A stretch of 41,433 nucleotides of DNA from Gammaproteobacteria bacterium (GTDB lineage Bacteria > Pseudomonadota > Gammaproteobacteria > Steroidobacterales > Rariloculaceae). The first letter of the stretch is position 1, and each line of letters begins with the position of its first letter. The notes under the pieces are model-generated. The model was given only the letters and a program-made list of their open reading frames with translations, was not told where the DNA came from and made no database searches. Where the stretch lies: the NCBI GenBank assembly GCA_030834065.1, contig JAURFX010000003.1, positions 1-41,433 on the forward strand. Reading direction: 5' to 3'. Positions 9,824-18,733 of this stretch are shown in pieces. A program made the position numbers and the translations under genes.

Positions 9824-10447
9824 ATGAAAATTTATTTAAAATCAATATTTGTATTTGCTATGTTTGGCTGTGTCTCCAATATTATTGACTCAGAAGATCA
9901 TTCTGATCCAACAAATAATTTATTACCTTCTTATATCGACGAATCATGGACTAGCTTCTTTTCTGGGGAAAATCTCAATCAGTTTACTTTTATTGGTGAC
10001 GCGGAGTGGGAGATTATTGATAATTATGTGGAAGCTGTCGATGGATTGCCAAAATTTTTAGTAACCAATTCCGCATTTAGAGATATTGAGCTGTATGCAG
10101 AATTTTGGACTAGCCCAAATGCTAATAGTGGTATTTTTGTCAGATGCCAAGATATACATAACATTGCAGCTGGCACTTGCTATGAAGTTAATATCTTTGA
10201 CCAAAGACCCGATCAAAGATACAGAACCGGAGGCATTGTAAACTTTGCTGAGCCAATGGGATTTCAAAATGCTGCAAATCAATGGAATCAATTTCTGATA
10301 CGCATCGCGGGGGATCACATTGAGGTTTATCTCAATGATGAACTGATGATTGATATGGAGGACGATACTTTCTTTGCTGGGCCCATTGCCTATCAATGGA
10401 GCGCAGGAACTGTACGATTCAGAAATCTCTGGTTTCGAGTTTTATAA
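9824..10447 (+). CDS. DUF1080 (3-keto-disaccharide hydrolase-like) lipoprotein
   Basis: Lipobox FAMFGC; WTSFFSGENLNQFTFIGDAEWEI...NSGIFVRC...YEVNIFDQ...GPIAYQWSAGTVRFRNLWFR. Confidence 0.8.
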   Translation: MKIYLKSIFVFAMFGCVSNIIDSEDHSDPTNNLLPSYIDESWTSFFSGENLNQFTFIGDAEWEIIDNYVEAVDGLPKFLVTNSAFRDIELYAEFWTSPNANSGIFVRCQDIHNIAAGTCYEVNIFDQRPDQRYRTGGIVNFAEPMGFQNAANQWNQFLIRIAGDHIEVYLNDELMIDMEDDTFFAGPIAYQWSAGTVRFRNLWFRVL

Positions 10448-10458
10448 GGTAGGTACAT

Positions 10459-10983
10459 ATACTCAAAGACCAAAAAAATCAATTTGGTATAGTCTCAATA
10501 GCCCTGCATTGGATTGTAGCGATTGCAATACTTATGATACTCCTCTCAGGTAGAGAATTAGCCAACGGAAACTCTAATCTATCCTATGATGAAATTTTAC
10601 TTGTACATGCTCGAGTAGCATATTTAGTATTGCCTTTTTTTCTTTTCAGGTTCCATTGGAGGCTAAGGCAGGGCTATCCAAAATTTACAATTGCAAAGAA
10701 GTTGAGTCATATTATTCCTCCTTTTCAATACCTTATCTTGATAAGTATATTTTTTAGCTATTTATCCTGCTACTTCATCCTAAATATAGATACAAATTTA
10801 TGGTATTTAGAGCAGGAGAATTTAGCGAGCATGAACTCGGAAATATCGATTCATACCTTTGTTGCGAAGACTGCCTTTTTATTAATAATCATCCATATCA
10901 TAGCTGCAAGCATACAGATCCTATTTGCAAAGAATGTAAATGCACGTAGGATGATATCATTGCCTGATAATGAAAAAACTTAG
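10459..10983 (+). CDS. Cytochrome b561 family protein; N-terminus upstream of first ATG (ORF track start 10534), probable ATA start
   Basis: In-frame upstream translation ILKDQKNQFGIVSIALHWIVAIAILMILLSGRELA supplies the first helix with the heme-ligand-like HW; downstream HARVAYLVLPFFLFRFHWRLRQGYP and HTFVAKTAFLLIIIHIIAA; the only in-frame upstream limit is TAG at 10450-10452. Confidence 0.7.
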   Translation: MLKDQKNQFGIVSIALHWIVAIAILMILLSGRELANGNSNLSYDEILLVHARVAYLVLPFFLFRFHWRLRQGYPKFTIAKKLSHIIPPFQYLILISIFFSYLSCYFILNIDTNLWYLEQENLASMNSEISIHTFVAKTAFLLIIIHIIAASIQILFAKNVNARRMISLPDNEKT

Positions 10984-11452
10984 TTATTGCATCACCTATT
11001 TACTTTTACTATTCTCAACCTCTCTTGCGGCTGAGAAATTAAATTACTTTATAGCCTATACCCAGGAGGAAAATGGCATTGTAATTGAAAATTGGGATGG
11101 TTATGAGCCAACGCTAGGATTAAATTTTTCTCAAATCATCGATTATTGCACCTCTAGTCATTCTAATCATTCAATACCTACTTTTGAGGCCTTTGATTTG
11201 TCTAATCTTCAGATCAATTGCTATGACCGTCATGGGAATGAAATCAATGAAGTACCATTAATTCTAAGTGTAGAGAGCCTGGCAGATATTTTTAACCTGA
11301 ATGGGACAGAGATTTATTTTACTGATAAAAACTATCCTTATATCAGATTATGGGCAGAGTGCATTTATGAAAGATCCGATGGATCAAGATTTACTTTTCC
11401 TATAATTTTACTTAATAATAAAGGCTTTATTTCAAAAATTATCCAACCATGA
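10970..11452 (+). CDS. Secreted hypothetical protein
   Basis: 160 aa; signal peptide MKKLSYCITYLLLLFSTSLAAE; overlaps both neighbours. Confidence 0.7.
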   Translation: MKKLSYCITYLLLLFSTSLAAEKLNYFIAYTQEENGIVIENWDGYEPTLGLNFSQIIDYCTSSHSNHSIPTFEAFDLSNLQINCYDRHGNEINEVPLILSVESLADIFNLNGTEIYFTDKNYPYIRLWAECIYERSDGSRFTFPIILLNNKGFISKIIQP

Positions 11453-12444
11453 TACCTGAGTCTGTGCTTGAGAGTTATGACCTTGGCCATTGTTCAATAA
11501 AGACAATCAATACAGGATTGATCAATAAAACCTGGAAATTATCTGCAGCGTCGGGTGATTTTATTTTTCAAAAGATAAATCCTATTTTTCCAGAACAAAT
11601 TCACGAATCGATTCATAAAATCACAAAGATACTTTTGCAAGACGACATTGGCTCTGTTGAAATAATAAGGACTAAAAATGGAGAACTGATCCATAAAGAA
11701 AATGATGAAATTTGGAGGGTTACGAAATATATCTCGGGTGATAATTTTGAGATTACCCCAGATGCTGATTATGCGTTTAGTCTTGGGAAGGGATTGGCTA
11801 AAATGCAAAAATGCCTTCGTAATGTAAAGGTTGGAGTTCCTTTAAGAACAATCAAAGAGACCGATAGGTGCTATGAAGATTTAATTTCTCTTATAAAATT
11901 AAGTCAAGATCACTCGCAAATTAAAACTATTCAAAAGTATGCTGAAGAAATAAGTAAAGAGTATGCGGCCCTTGATCAAAAGTTAGAAATTAATAATAGG
12001 CAAATGATCCATGGGGATCCCAAAATATCTAATGCTATATTTATAAACGGATCACCTGACATTAAAGCTTGGATAGATTTTGATACCATCGCTTTTCAAA
12101 ATCCCTATGACGAAGTTGGAGATGCTATTCGGTCTTGGTGTAATCCAGTTCATGAATCTGATACGGAGAGTCAGCTGGATCAAACATTACTTAAAGCTAC
12201 GCTTGAAGGCATTGTATATTTTGATATCTATAAAGAAATAAACAGTAAATCAGTTATTCAATTTTACACAAAAAAAATAACGCTTCGTTTGGCAATGCGT
12301 TTCTTAACAGATGCAATGACAGAGAATTACTTTTTTTGGGATAAAAGCAAATACAATACACTCTCGGAGCAAAATATTGCAAGAACGCGCGCGCAACTCA
12401 ATTTACTCAAATCAATTGAGTCTGCATTTATGACACTTCTGTGA
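11449..12444 (+). CDS. Phosphotransferase (APH/choline kinase fold; N-acetylhexosamine kinase-like)
   Basis: INTGLINKTWKL...FIFQKINPIFPEQIHESIHKITKIL...QMIHGDPKISNAIF...KAWIDFDTIA. Confidence 0.8.
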   Translation: MIPESVLESYDLGHCSIKTINTGLINKTWKLSAASGDFIFQKINPIFPEQIHESIHKITKILLQDDIGSVEIIRTKNGELIHKENDEIWRVTKYISGDNFEITPDADYAFSLGKGLAKMQKCLRNVKVGVPLRTIKETDRCYEDLISLIKLSQDHSQIKTIQKYAEEISKEYAALDQKLEINNRQMIHGDPKISNAIFINGSPDIKAWIDFDTIAFQNPYDEVGDAIRSWCNPVHESDTESQLDQTLLKATLEGIVYFDIYKEINSKSVIQFYTKKITLRLAMRFLTDAMTENYFFWDKSKYNTLSEQNIARTRAQLNLLKSIESAFMTLL

Positions 12445-12472
12445 CAGTAAAAAACTAAAATTCTTATATATT
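12441..12472 (+). promoter_or_regulatory. Weak candidate promoter for the hemA operon
   Basis: GTGACA (12441-12446) and TATATT (12467-12472) resemble -35/-10 elements, but the spacer is long (20 nt); lies in the only gap over 12 bp in the plus-strand run. Confidence 0.25.
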
Positions 12473-12481
12473 CAGTGCTCT

Positions 12482-13795
12482 ATGATAAACAATTATCAAA
12501 TTGTTGGTATAACTTGGCGCGATCATCTTCAAGAGGAGATTGAAAAGATCTCATTAAACGAAGAACAGGCGCTTAAAGCCCTGCAGTTATTACAAAAAAA
12601 ATATCAAGTTGAAGAGTGTGCGTATCTTAAAACCTGTAACAGAATTGAGCTCTTTATCTATACAGAAGATTTATCTATACATAAAAACATTAGAAAGATT
12701 TGGCGCGAAATCATAGGTCAATTTCGAATAGCAAAATCTGAAAGCATTCAATTTAGATCGTGGAGAGGAGAAGGAGCGTTTGAGCATCTTTTTATGGTTT
12801 CCTCTGGTCTCGATTCTGCCTCTTTAGGAGAAAGTGAAATTTTATATCAGCTAAAGAAAACAAAAGAATTTGCTCAAAAAAATCACTTGATTGCATCAGA
12901 AATTAACTTCCTGTTTGAGGAGTCATTCAAAGTTGCTGCACAGATTAAGAGAAACACATTACTTAACTCGGGAAAGCAATCCTTATCTGAAATCGCAATA
13001 AATATTTTTATAAAACCAAATCTACCTGACAAAGATTTTAAAATAGGTCTGATTGGCACATCCCCTGTAATTATAAATGCACTCAAGTCACTTCTAGAAA
13101 GAGAATTTAAGCCTACTTTAATTAATAGAACGCTCAAAAATATACAAGATCTAAAAGATAAGTACCCTATTAAGATGATCAGCTTAAATGATCTAAATTC
13201 TGGCAATCATCATTTCGATGTAATCTTATCTGCCACAAGTGCAACAGAGAAAATTATCAATGAAAAATCACTAAAAGCCATATTTATCAATCAAACAAAA
13301 ATTTATATCGATTTAGCAAGCACTCCTGACGTCTCATCAGCTGTATGCAAAAGAAATAACATAAAATATTACTCCTTAGATGATGTGATTGAGAAGGCAA
13401 AATACACGCATCAAATACGTCAGGCAGAAGTAGCAAATGCAAGAGAAATTATTGATAGCTATTTGATTAATTTAAATCAAAAGATTAATGATAAGAAATA
13501 CAACTCAATTTATTCTGCAATACAAAAAAGATATCAATACACCGCCTCAGAGGGCATTAAAAGATTAATTAAAAAAAATGCATTAAAACTTGATCAAAAT
13601 GCTATAAATGAAATTGATATTTGGTGTTCAGCCCTTGCAAGAAGATTTGCTCACATTCCAACCTTAGGCATAAAAGGCTTACTGAATAATGGTCCAGACG
13701 GTTCTGTTGAGGCATTCATTGAGGGTCTTGATGAAAAGTTTCAAACTGAACTAAAGCTCGCAATACTAGAAACCAAAGGCGGCAATCTTGATTAA
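12482..13795 (+). CDS. hemA: Glutamyl-tRNA reductase
   Basis: YLKTCNRIELFIY, VSSGLDSASLGESEILYQLKKTKEFA; followed by hemC. Confidence 0.92.
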   Translation: MINNYQIVGITWRDHLQEEIEKISLNEEQALKALQLLQKKYQVEECAYLKTCNRIELFIYTEDLSIHKNIRKIWREIIGQFRIAKSESIQFRSWRGEGAFEHLFMVSSGLDSASLGESEILYQLKKTKEFAQKNHLIASEINFLFEESFKVAAQIKRNTLLNSGKQSLSEIAINIFIKPNLPDKDFKIGLIGTSPVIINALKSLLEREFKPTLINRTLKNIQDLKDKYPIKMISLNDLNSGNHHFDVILSATSATEKIINEKSLKAIFINQTKIYIDLASTPDVSSAVCKRNNIKYYSLDDVIEKAKYTHQIRQAEVANAREIIDSYLINLNQKINDKKYNSIYSAIQKRYQYTASEGIKRLIKKNALKLDQNAINEIDIWCSALARRFAHIPTLGIKGLLNNGPDGSVEAFIEGLDEKFQTELKLAILETKGGNLD

Positions 13796-14684
13796 GATAG
13801 GAACCAGAGCCTCGCATTTAGCAAGAACTCAAGCACTTTTAGTTGAGAAAAAACTAAATGATCTTGGTATAGAAACTAAAATAGTCATCATCACAACAGA
13901 AGGTGATAAGAATTTAAATAAGAACTTTTCTGAAATAGGTTCTCAGGGAATATTTGTCAAAGAACTAGAACAGTCATTATTAAAACAAGATATTCATATT
14001 GCTGTACATTCAGCCAAAGACCTTCCAATCCAGATAGATAAAAAATTACAAATTGGCGCCTACCTTAAAAGAGAAGATCCTGCAGATATACTACTTAGCT
14101 ATCATGAGATAAATGAAAATGTATTAAAAAGTAAAAAATTAACTATTGGTACTTCATCAATTCGAAGATCTAAATGGATTAGCCATTTTTATCCTCATAT
14201 CATTGTTGAAGGTCTAAGAGGCAATGTACCCACAAGAATAAAAGCATTAGAAAATATTGATGTAATTATATTAGCTAAAGCAGGCTTGAACCGCTTAGAT
14301 AAGTCTCCTCTGTCTGATAAGCCGAATATCGATTTTAATAAATTTCATATGCATCGACTTGATCCTAATCAATTTGTATCTGCACCTGGTCAAGGTGCCA
14401 TAGCTATTGAATGCTTAAAAGCAAGCAAAGATATACTTGATTCCCTCGATAGAATTAACCATAAAGAAACCCAGACTTGTATCGATCATGAAAGGATAAT
14501 GTTAGGTCACTTAAGTGGTGGTTGCAATGTTCCGCTTGGAGTTTATGTCAAAATGATCAATCAAAATAATTCTTTCGAGATGCATATTGCACATGCATTA
14601 AATAACAAATTTATTAAGAAAACGTTTCAATACAATAAGATAAATCAAGTTGAAGAAAAAATATTACAAGAATTAAAATCATGA
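13788..14684 (+). CDS. hemC: Hydroxymethylbilane synthase (porphobilinogen deaminase)
   Basis: IGTRASHLARTQALLVEKKL, VHSAKDLP, GTSSIRRSKWI, APGQGAIAIEC, LSGGCNVPLGV (cofactor Cys). Confidence 0.96.
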   Translation: MIKIGTRASHLARTQALLVEKKLNDLGIETKIVIITTEGDKNLNKNFSEIGSQGIFVKELEQSLLKQDIHIAVHSAKDLPIQIDKKLQIGAYLKREDPADILLSYHEINENVLKSKKLTIGTSSIRRSKWISHFYPHIIVEGLRGNVPTRIKALENIDVIILAKAGLNRLDKSPLSDKPNIDFNKFHMHRLDPNQFVSAPGQGAIAIECLKASKDILDSLDRINHKETQTCIDHERIMLGHLSGGCNVPLGVYVKMINQNNSFEMHIAHALNNKFIKKTFQYNKINQVEEKILQELKS

Positions 14685-15403
14685 ACATCAGAGGTAAAAA
14701 AATTCTTATCACCAGAGATAACGAAGGAAATAAAGATTGGCAAGAGAAATTGCGCTCTCTGGGCGCCTTAGTAAAGACTTTGGACTGTATTAGTATTCAT
14801 GAATTTGATATGAATAAAGAGGAGTTAGCTGAGATAAGAAGAATAATCGAAGCTTCACAATATGTGATTTGGACTTCTGCGAGAGGCGTTTTGTATTCAA
14901 GAAAATTTTTTAATGGACAGATCGCTTCGAAGCTCTGTGCCGTAGGTATTCCTACCGCTAAGGAGATAAAAAAATACTTTGGTAATCCTTATTTGATTAG
15001 CCAAGAGATGAATGCAAGAGGACTCAGTCAAATTATTATTAAAAATGAAGACCTTAAAAATAAAAAAATCTTATTACTCTTGGCCATAAATGCCTCAGAT
15101 TTTCTAGAAAAGGAGCTTCAAAATGCAGGCGCCAATGTAAAACGAATTAATATTTATGAAACCAGACCGATAATGCTTAATGATCCAATTTTATTAAGCT
15201 CACTAGATGTTAATCATATTTTTGTTGCTAGCCCAAGTGCAGCGAAGGGCCTAAAAAATAATGTAATTTTCGACTGTTCAGTCAACGTTTACCCTATTGG
15301 AATAACTACAAAAAAAACTTTAGATGAGTATCAAATTAAAACTCAGCCTATACCAAAATACACAGGTCTCGAAGGTCTAATAAATCAATTAAATAATAAT
15401 TAA
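14681..15403 (+). CDS. hemD: Uroporphyrinogen-III synthase
   Basis: KKILITRDNEGNKDWQEKLRSLGA..., WTSARGV, FVASPSAAKGL; follows hemC with ATGA overlap. Confidence 0.85.
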   Translation: MNIRGKKILITRDNEGNKDWQEKLRSLGALVKTLDCISIHEFDMNKEELAEIRRIIEASQYVIWTSARGVLYSRKFFNGQIASKLCAVGIPTAKEIKKYFGNPYLISQEMNARGLSQIIIKNEDLKNKKILLLLAINASDFLEKELQNAGANVKRINIYETRPIMLNDPILLSSLDVNHIFVASPSAAKGLKNNVIFDCSVNVYPIGITTKKTLDEYQIKTQPIPKYTGLEGLINQLNNN

Positions 15404-15405
15404 CT

Positions 15406-16374
15406 ATGGGTAGAGAATATAGAATCAATCAGGAAATCAGGGATAGCTTAGCTGAAACTTCATTATCGCGCTCAGACCTTATCATGCCCTACTTTGTAAA
15501 TGACTCAAGTCATTCTATACAGATTTCTGCAATGCCTGGAATATTAAATCATTCAATTGCTTCTCTAATTCCAGCTGTTCAAGAGCAGTTAAAATTTGGT
15601 ATCGATTCCATACTTCTCTTCGGAAGTACAGAAAATCAAAAAAATAAAACTAATGACGGTAGCTATGCTTATCACGAAAAAGGCATTACACAGGCAGCGG
15701 TACGCGCTTTAAAAAAAGAATTTGGGAATGACCTTACTATTATCACCGATGTGTGTATATGCTCATACACAAATCATGGTCATTGTGGTGTCACTCAGGG
15801 AGAAAATATTCTTAACGATGAGACCCTTCCTATCCTTGCAAAAATTGCAAAAAGTCACGCAGATGCTGGAGCAGATATCATTTCCCCGTCAGATATGATG
15901 GATAGCAGAGTGCAATTTATCTCAGATTATTTAAAAGAAGAGATTAATCAAAAGATTCCATTATTTAGTTATGCCGCAAAATTTGCCTCTTCTTACTATG
16001 GGCCCTTTAGAGAGGCAGCAGATTCATCGCCGAAATTTGGTGATAGAAAGAGCTATCAAATGGATTACAGAAATTCTAATGAGGCCATGAGCGAGATCAA
16101 GGAAGACCTCGATCAAGGTGCTGATGGAATTATTTTTAAACCTGCTTTAGCTTATTTGGATATCTTAGCTAGGGCAAGCAAAAAATTTGATACTAGAAAG
16201 TTGGCTTATAATGTCTCTGGTGAGTATTCAATGGTAAAGGCAGCGGGCATGAAGGGATGGATTAATGAGAAAGAAATTATTATAGAAAATCTTTTTTGCA
16301 TGAAGAGAGCAGGCGCGACTGACATTATTACTTATCATGCATTAGAAGTTGCAAAAAATAATTGGATCGAATAG
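15406..16374 (+). CDS. hemB: Delta-aminolevulinic acid dehydratase (porphobilinogen synthase), Cys-type metal site
   Basis: DLIMPYFV, TDVCICSYTNHGHCGV (Zn-type Cys motif), SPSDMMDSR, YAAKFASSYYGPFREA, VSGEYSM. Confidence 0.96.
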   Translation: MGREYRINQEIRDSLAETSLSRSDLIMPYFVNDSSHSIQISAMPGILNHSIASLIPAVQEQLKFGIDSILLFGSTENQKNKTNDGSYAYHEKGITQAAVRALKKEFGNDLTIITDVCICSYTNHGHCGVTQGENILNDETLPILAKIAKSHADAGADIISPSDMMDSRVQFISDYLKEEINQKIPLFSYAAKFASSYYGPFREAADSSPKFGDRKSYQMDYRNSNEAMSEIKEDLDQGADGIIFKPALAYLDILARASKKFDTRKLAYNVSGEYSMVKAAGMKGWINEKEIIIENLFCMKRAGATDIITYHALEVAKNNWIE

Positions 16375-16376
16375 CA

Positions 16377-17666
16377 ATGCAGATAGAAAAATCTAAAAAA
16401 TTATATGAGCAAGCGTGTAAAGTTATTCCTGCAGGTGTCAGCTCACCGGTAAGGGCCTTCAAAGCTGTGGGTGGCAATCCAATCTACATGAGGTCTGGTC
16501 AGGGTCCCTTTATTAATGATGTGGATGGAAATCAATACCTTGACTTTGTTATGTCATGGGGCCCACTTATACATGGTCATGCCAATCAAAAAATTATTCA
16601 AAAAATAATTGAAGCCGCTCATAATGGGACTTCTTTTGGCACACCTTGTGAGGATGAATTAAACCTTGCAAGGTTTATTGTTGATTCATATAAATCCATA
16701 GATCAAGTACGTTTTGTCTCATCGGGGACAGAAGCAGTCATGAGCGCGATAAGACTGGCTAGAGGTTTCACAGGTCGAGATCTTATTATTAAGTTTGATG
16801 GTTGTTATCATGGACATGTCGATCCCTTGTTGGTTTCTGCCGGTTCTGGCTTGGTTACGCTAGGGAATCCTTCATCTCTGGGAATTCCACACGAAGTTTC
16901 TAAGCAAACTATCTCTCTTCCGCTAAATCGTATTGAACAAGTTAAGAGAGCATTTATTGATTTTAAAGGTCAAATTGCAGCTGTAATCATTGAGCCAATT
17001 CCTGCTAATAACGGCTTATTGCTTCAAACAAAAGAATTTATCTCAGGTCTTAGGGAATTATGTGATGAAAATCATGCATTGTTAATATTTGATGAAGTTA
17101 TCAGCGGCTTTAGGGTCGCTCAGGGAGGGTCCCCAGAGATATTTAACATCAATCCTGATCTTGTAACATTTGGCAAAGTAATTGGAGGAGGGCTGCCCGC
17201 CGGCGCATTTGGCGCTAATAGAGAGATAATGAATCACATTGCACCAAATGGAGGAGTTTACCAAGCAGGGACTTTATCTGGAAATCCATTAGCAATGGCT
17301 GCTGGCTTTGCAAGTCTAAAACTCCTTCAGGATGAAAATAGTTGGGAATATCTTGAAAACTTGGGTTCTTATCTAGAGAAAAAAGTTAAACTCCTGGGCT
17401 TTAATGAAAAATTTAATGTTAGTTTTGTCCGACAAGGTTCCATTTTTTGGTTTGCACTTGATACAAATATACCACCGATTAGATCAGAGGATATTAATGC
17501 TAAATCAGAGAAAAAATACGCTTCGATATTTAATGGCTTACTAAAAAATAAAATATATATCGCTCCCAGTATGTATGAAGTTGGATTTCTATCCACATCA
17601 CACAATAAAGAACATGTAGATCACTTTATTCAATCTTTATATCACTCAATGGAATGTATAAGTTAA
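16377..17666 (+). CDS. hemL: Glutamate-1-semialdehyde 2,1-aminomutase
   Basis: VIPAGVSSPVRAFKAVGGNP, VSSGTEAVMSAIRLARG, VTFGKVIGGGLPAGAFG (PLP Lys), GTLSGNPLAMAAG; ATG at 16377 preferred over track start TTG 16362. Confidence 0.96.
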   Translation: MQIEKSKKLYEQACKVIPAGVSSPVRAFKAVGGNPIYMRSGQGPFINDVDGNQYLDFVMSWGPLIHGHANQKIIQKIIEAAHNGTSFGTPCEDELNLARFIVDSYKSIDQVRFVSSGTEAVMSAIRLARGFTGRDLIIKFDGCYHGHVDPLLVSAGSGLVTLGNPSSLGIPHEVSKQTISLPLNRIEQVKRAFIDFKGQIAAVIIEPIPANNGLLLQTKEFISGLRELCDENHALLIFDEVISGFRVAQGGSPEIFNINPDLVTFGKVIGGGLPAGAFGANREIMNHIAPNGGVYQAGTLSGNPLAMAAGFASLKLLQDENSWEYLENLGSYLEKKVKLLGFNEKFNVSFVRQGSIFWFALDTNIPPIRSEDINAKSEKKYASIFNGLLKNKIYIAPSMYEVGFLSTSHNKEHVDHFIQSLYHSMECIS

Positions 17667-18733
17667 GCCAGAGAAATACCTTTAGACTGGAAATTACTTT
17701 TGTAGTTCTTCTGGTGCTTACTTTTGGTCAAGTAATTTGGTGGATTTATGACCAGATACAGTACACAGAGAACATCAATAGTAGCTTACTAAGACAATAC
17801 GAAATTGAAGCAGAACTTCTTGAGAGTCAAAATTCCTCGGACCCTTTAAATATTCGAGACTTCCCTTACCTAACCGAGATCAACGGTGAGATTATGATTA
17901 GTGCAGATGCGCTCGCTAATATCGAGGCCGAGAGAAGCTCAAGAATAAACCGTTATTTTTGGGAAGGAAGTTTCTTTATTGTGGTTATATCGCTATGTAT
18001 TTTAATCATATTCAAAACCATCAGTAAGGATCGAGCTTTGAATCGAAGGCAGCAAAACTTTATTGCCTCTATAAGTCATGAATTAAAAACCCCACTCACC
18101 AGTATGCGTCTTGCCGCCGAGACGATTGGAATAAATAATCAGGATGAGAGATCAATCAGAATGGTAAATCGTATCCTCTCCGAGGGTGATAGATTACTTC
18201 ATTTGATCGAGAATCTACTTGATGCTAATAAGCTTGATGAAAAGAAATTCCAAGTTCAAGTCTCTCAATTTGCTATAAATGGCCTTATTGAAAAAGTTTT
18301 AAATGGTCTTTTTCTTAGAGCTGAAGAATGTGGAATTGAAATTCAAACAATGATTAATACTGATAAGACAATTAATAATGATCCTTTAATTGTGTCCATT
18401 ATCTTGAGAAATATTATTGAAAATGCTGTAAAAGCCTGCGAACAGAGCAATCAAAAGCTTATCAGAGTAGTCGCAAATAGGACTGATGACGGAATTGCAG
18501 TAGAAGTGATAGATTCTGGTATTGGTATCCAAAAGGAAGAAAAAGAAAATATCTTTGATAAGTTTTACCGAGTGGGAGATGAAAAATTACGTACAACTTC
18601 AGGTAGCGGACTTGGTCTCTATATTTGCAGAAAATTAGCAAAACTAACAAATATCTCCATAGAAGTTAGTAGTGAGGGTATGAATCAAGGATCTACCTTT
18701 AAAGTTTCAATAAGGGATATTTCTAATGTCTAA
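17654..18733 (+). CDS. Membrane sensor histidine kinase
   Basis: Two TM segments flanking about 70-80 aa extracytoplasmic region; H-box SISHELKTPLTSMRLAAETI; HATPase motifs IENAVKAC, DSGIGI, GSGLGLYI. Confidence 0.93.
   Translation: MYKLSQRNTFRLEITFVVLLVLTFGQVIWWIYDQIQYTENINSSLLRQYEIEAELLESQNSSDPLNIRDFPYLTEINGEIMISADALANIEAERSSRINRYFWEGSFFIVVISLCILIIFKTISKDRALNRRQQNFIASISHELKTPLTSMRLAAETIGINNQDERSIRMVNRILSEGDRLLHLIENLLDANKLDEKKFQVQVSQFAINGLIEKVLNGLFLRAEECGIEIQTMINTDKTINNDPLIVSIILRNIIENAVKACEQSNQKLIRVVANRTDDGIAVEVIDSGIGIQKEEKENIFDKFYRVGDEKLRTTSGSGLGLYICRKLAKLTNISIEVSSEGMNQGSTFKVSIRDISNV

Noticed and set aside
10350-10553. 67-aa plus-strand ORF spanning the DUF1080/b561 junction
   Set aside because: Out of frame with both supported genes; the b561 frame has the conserved HW helix.
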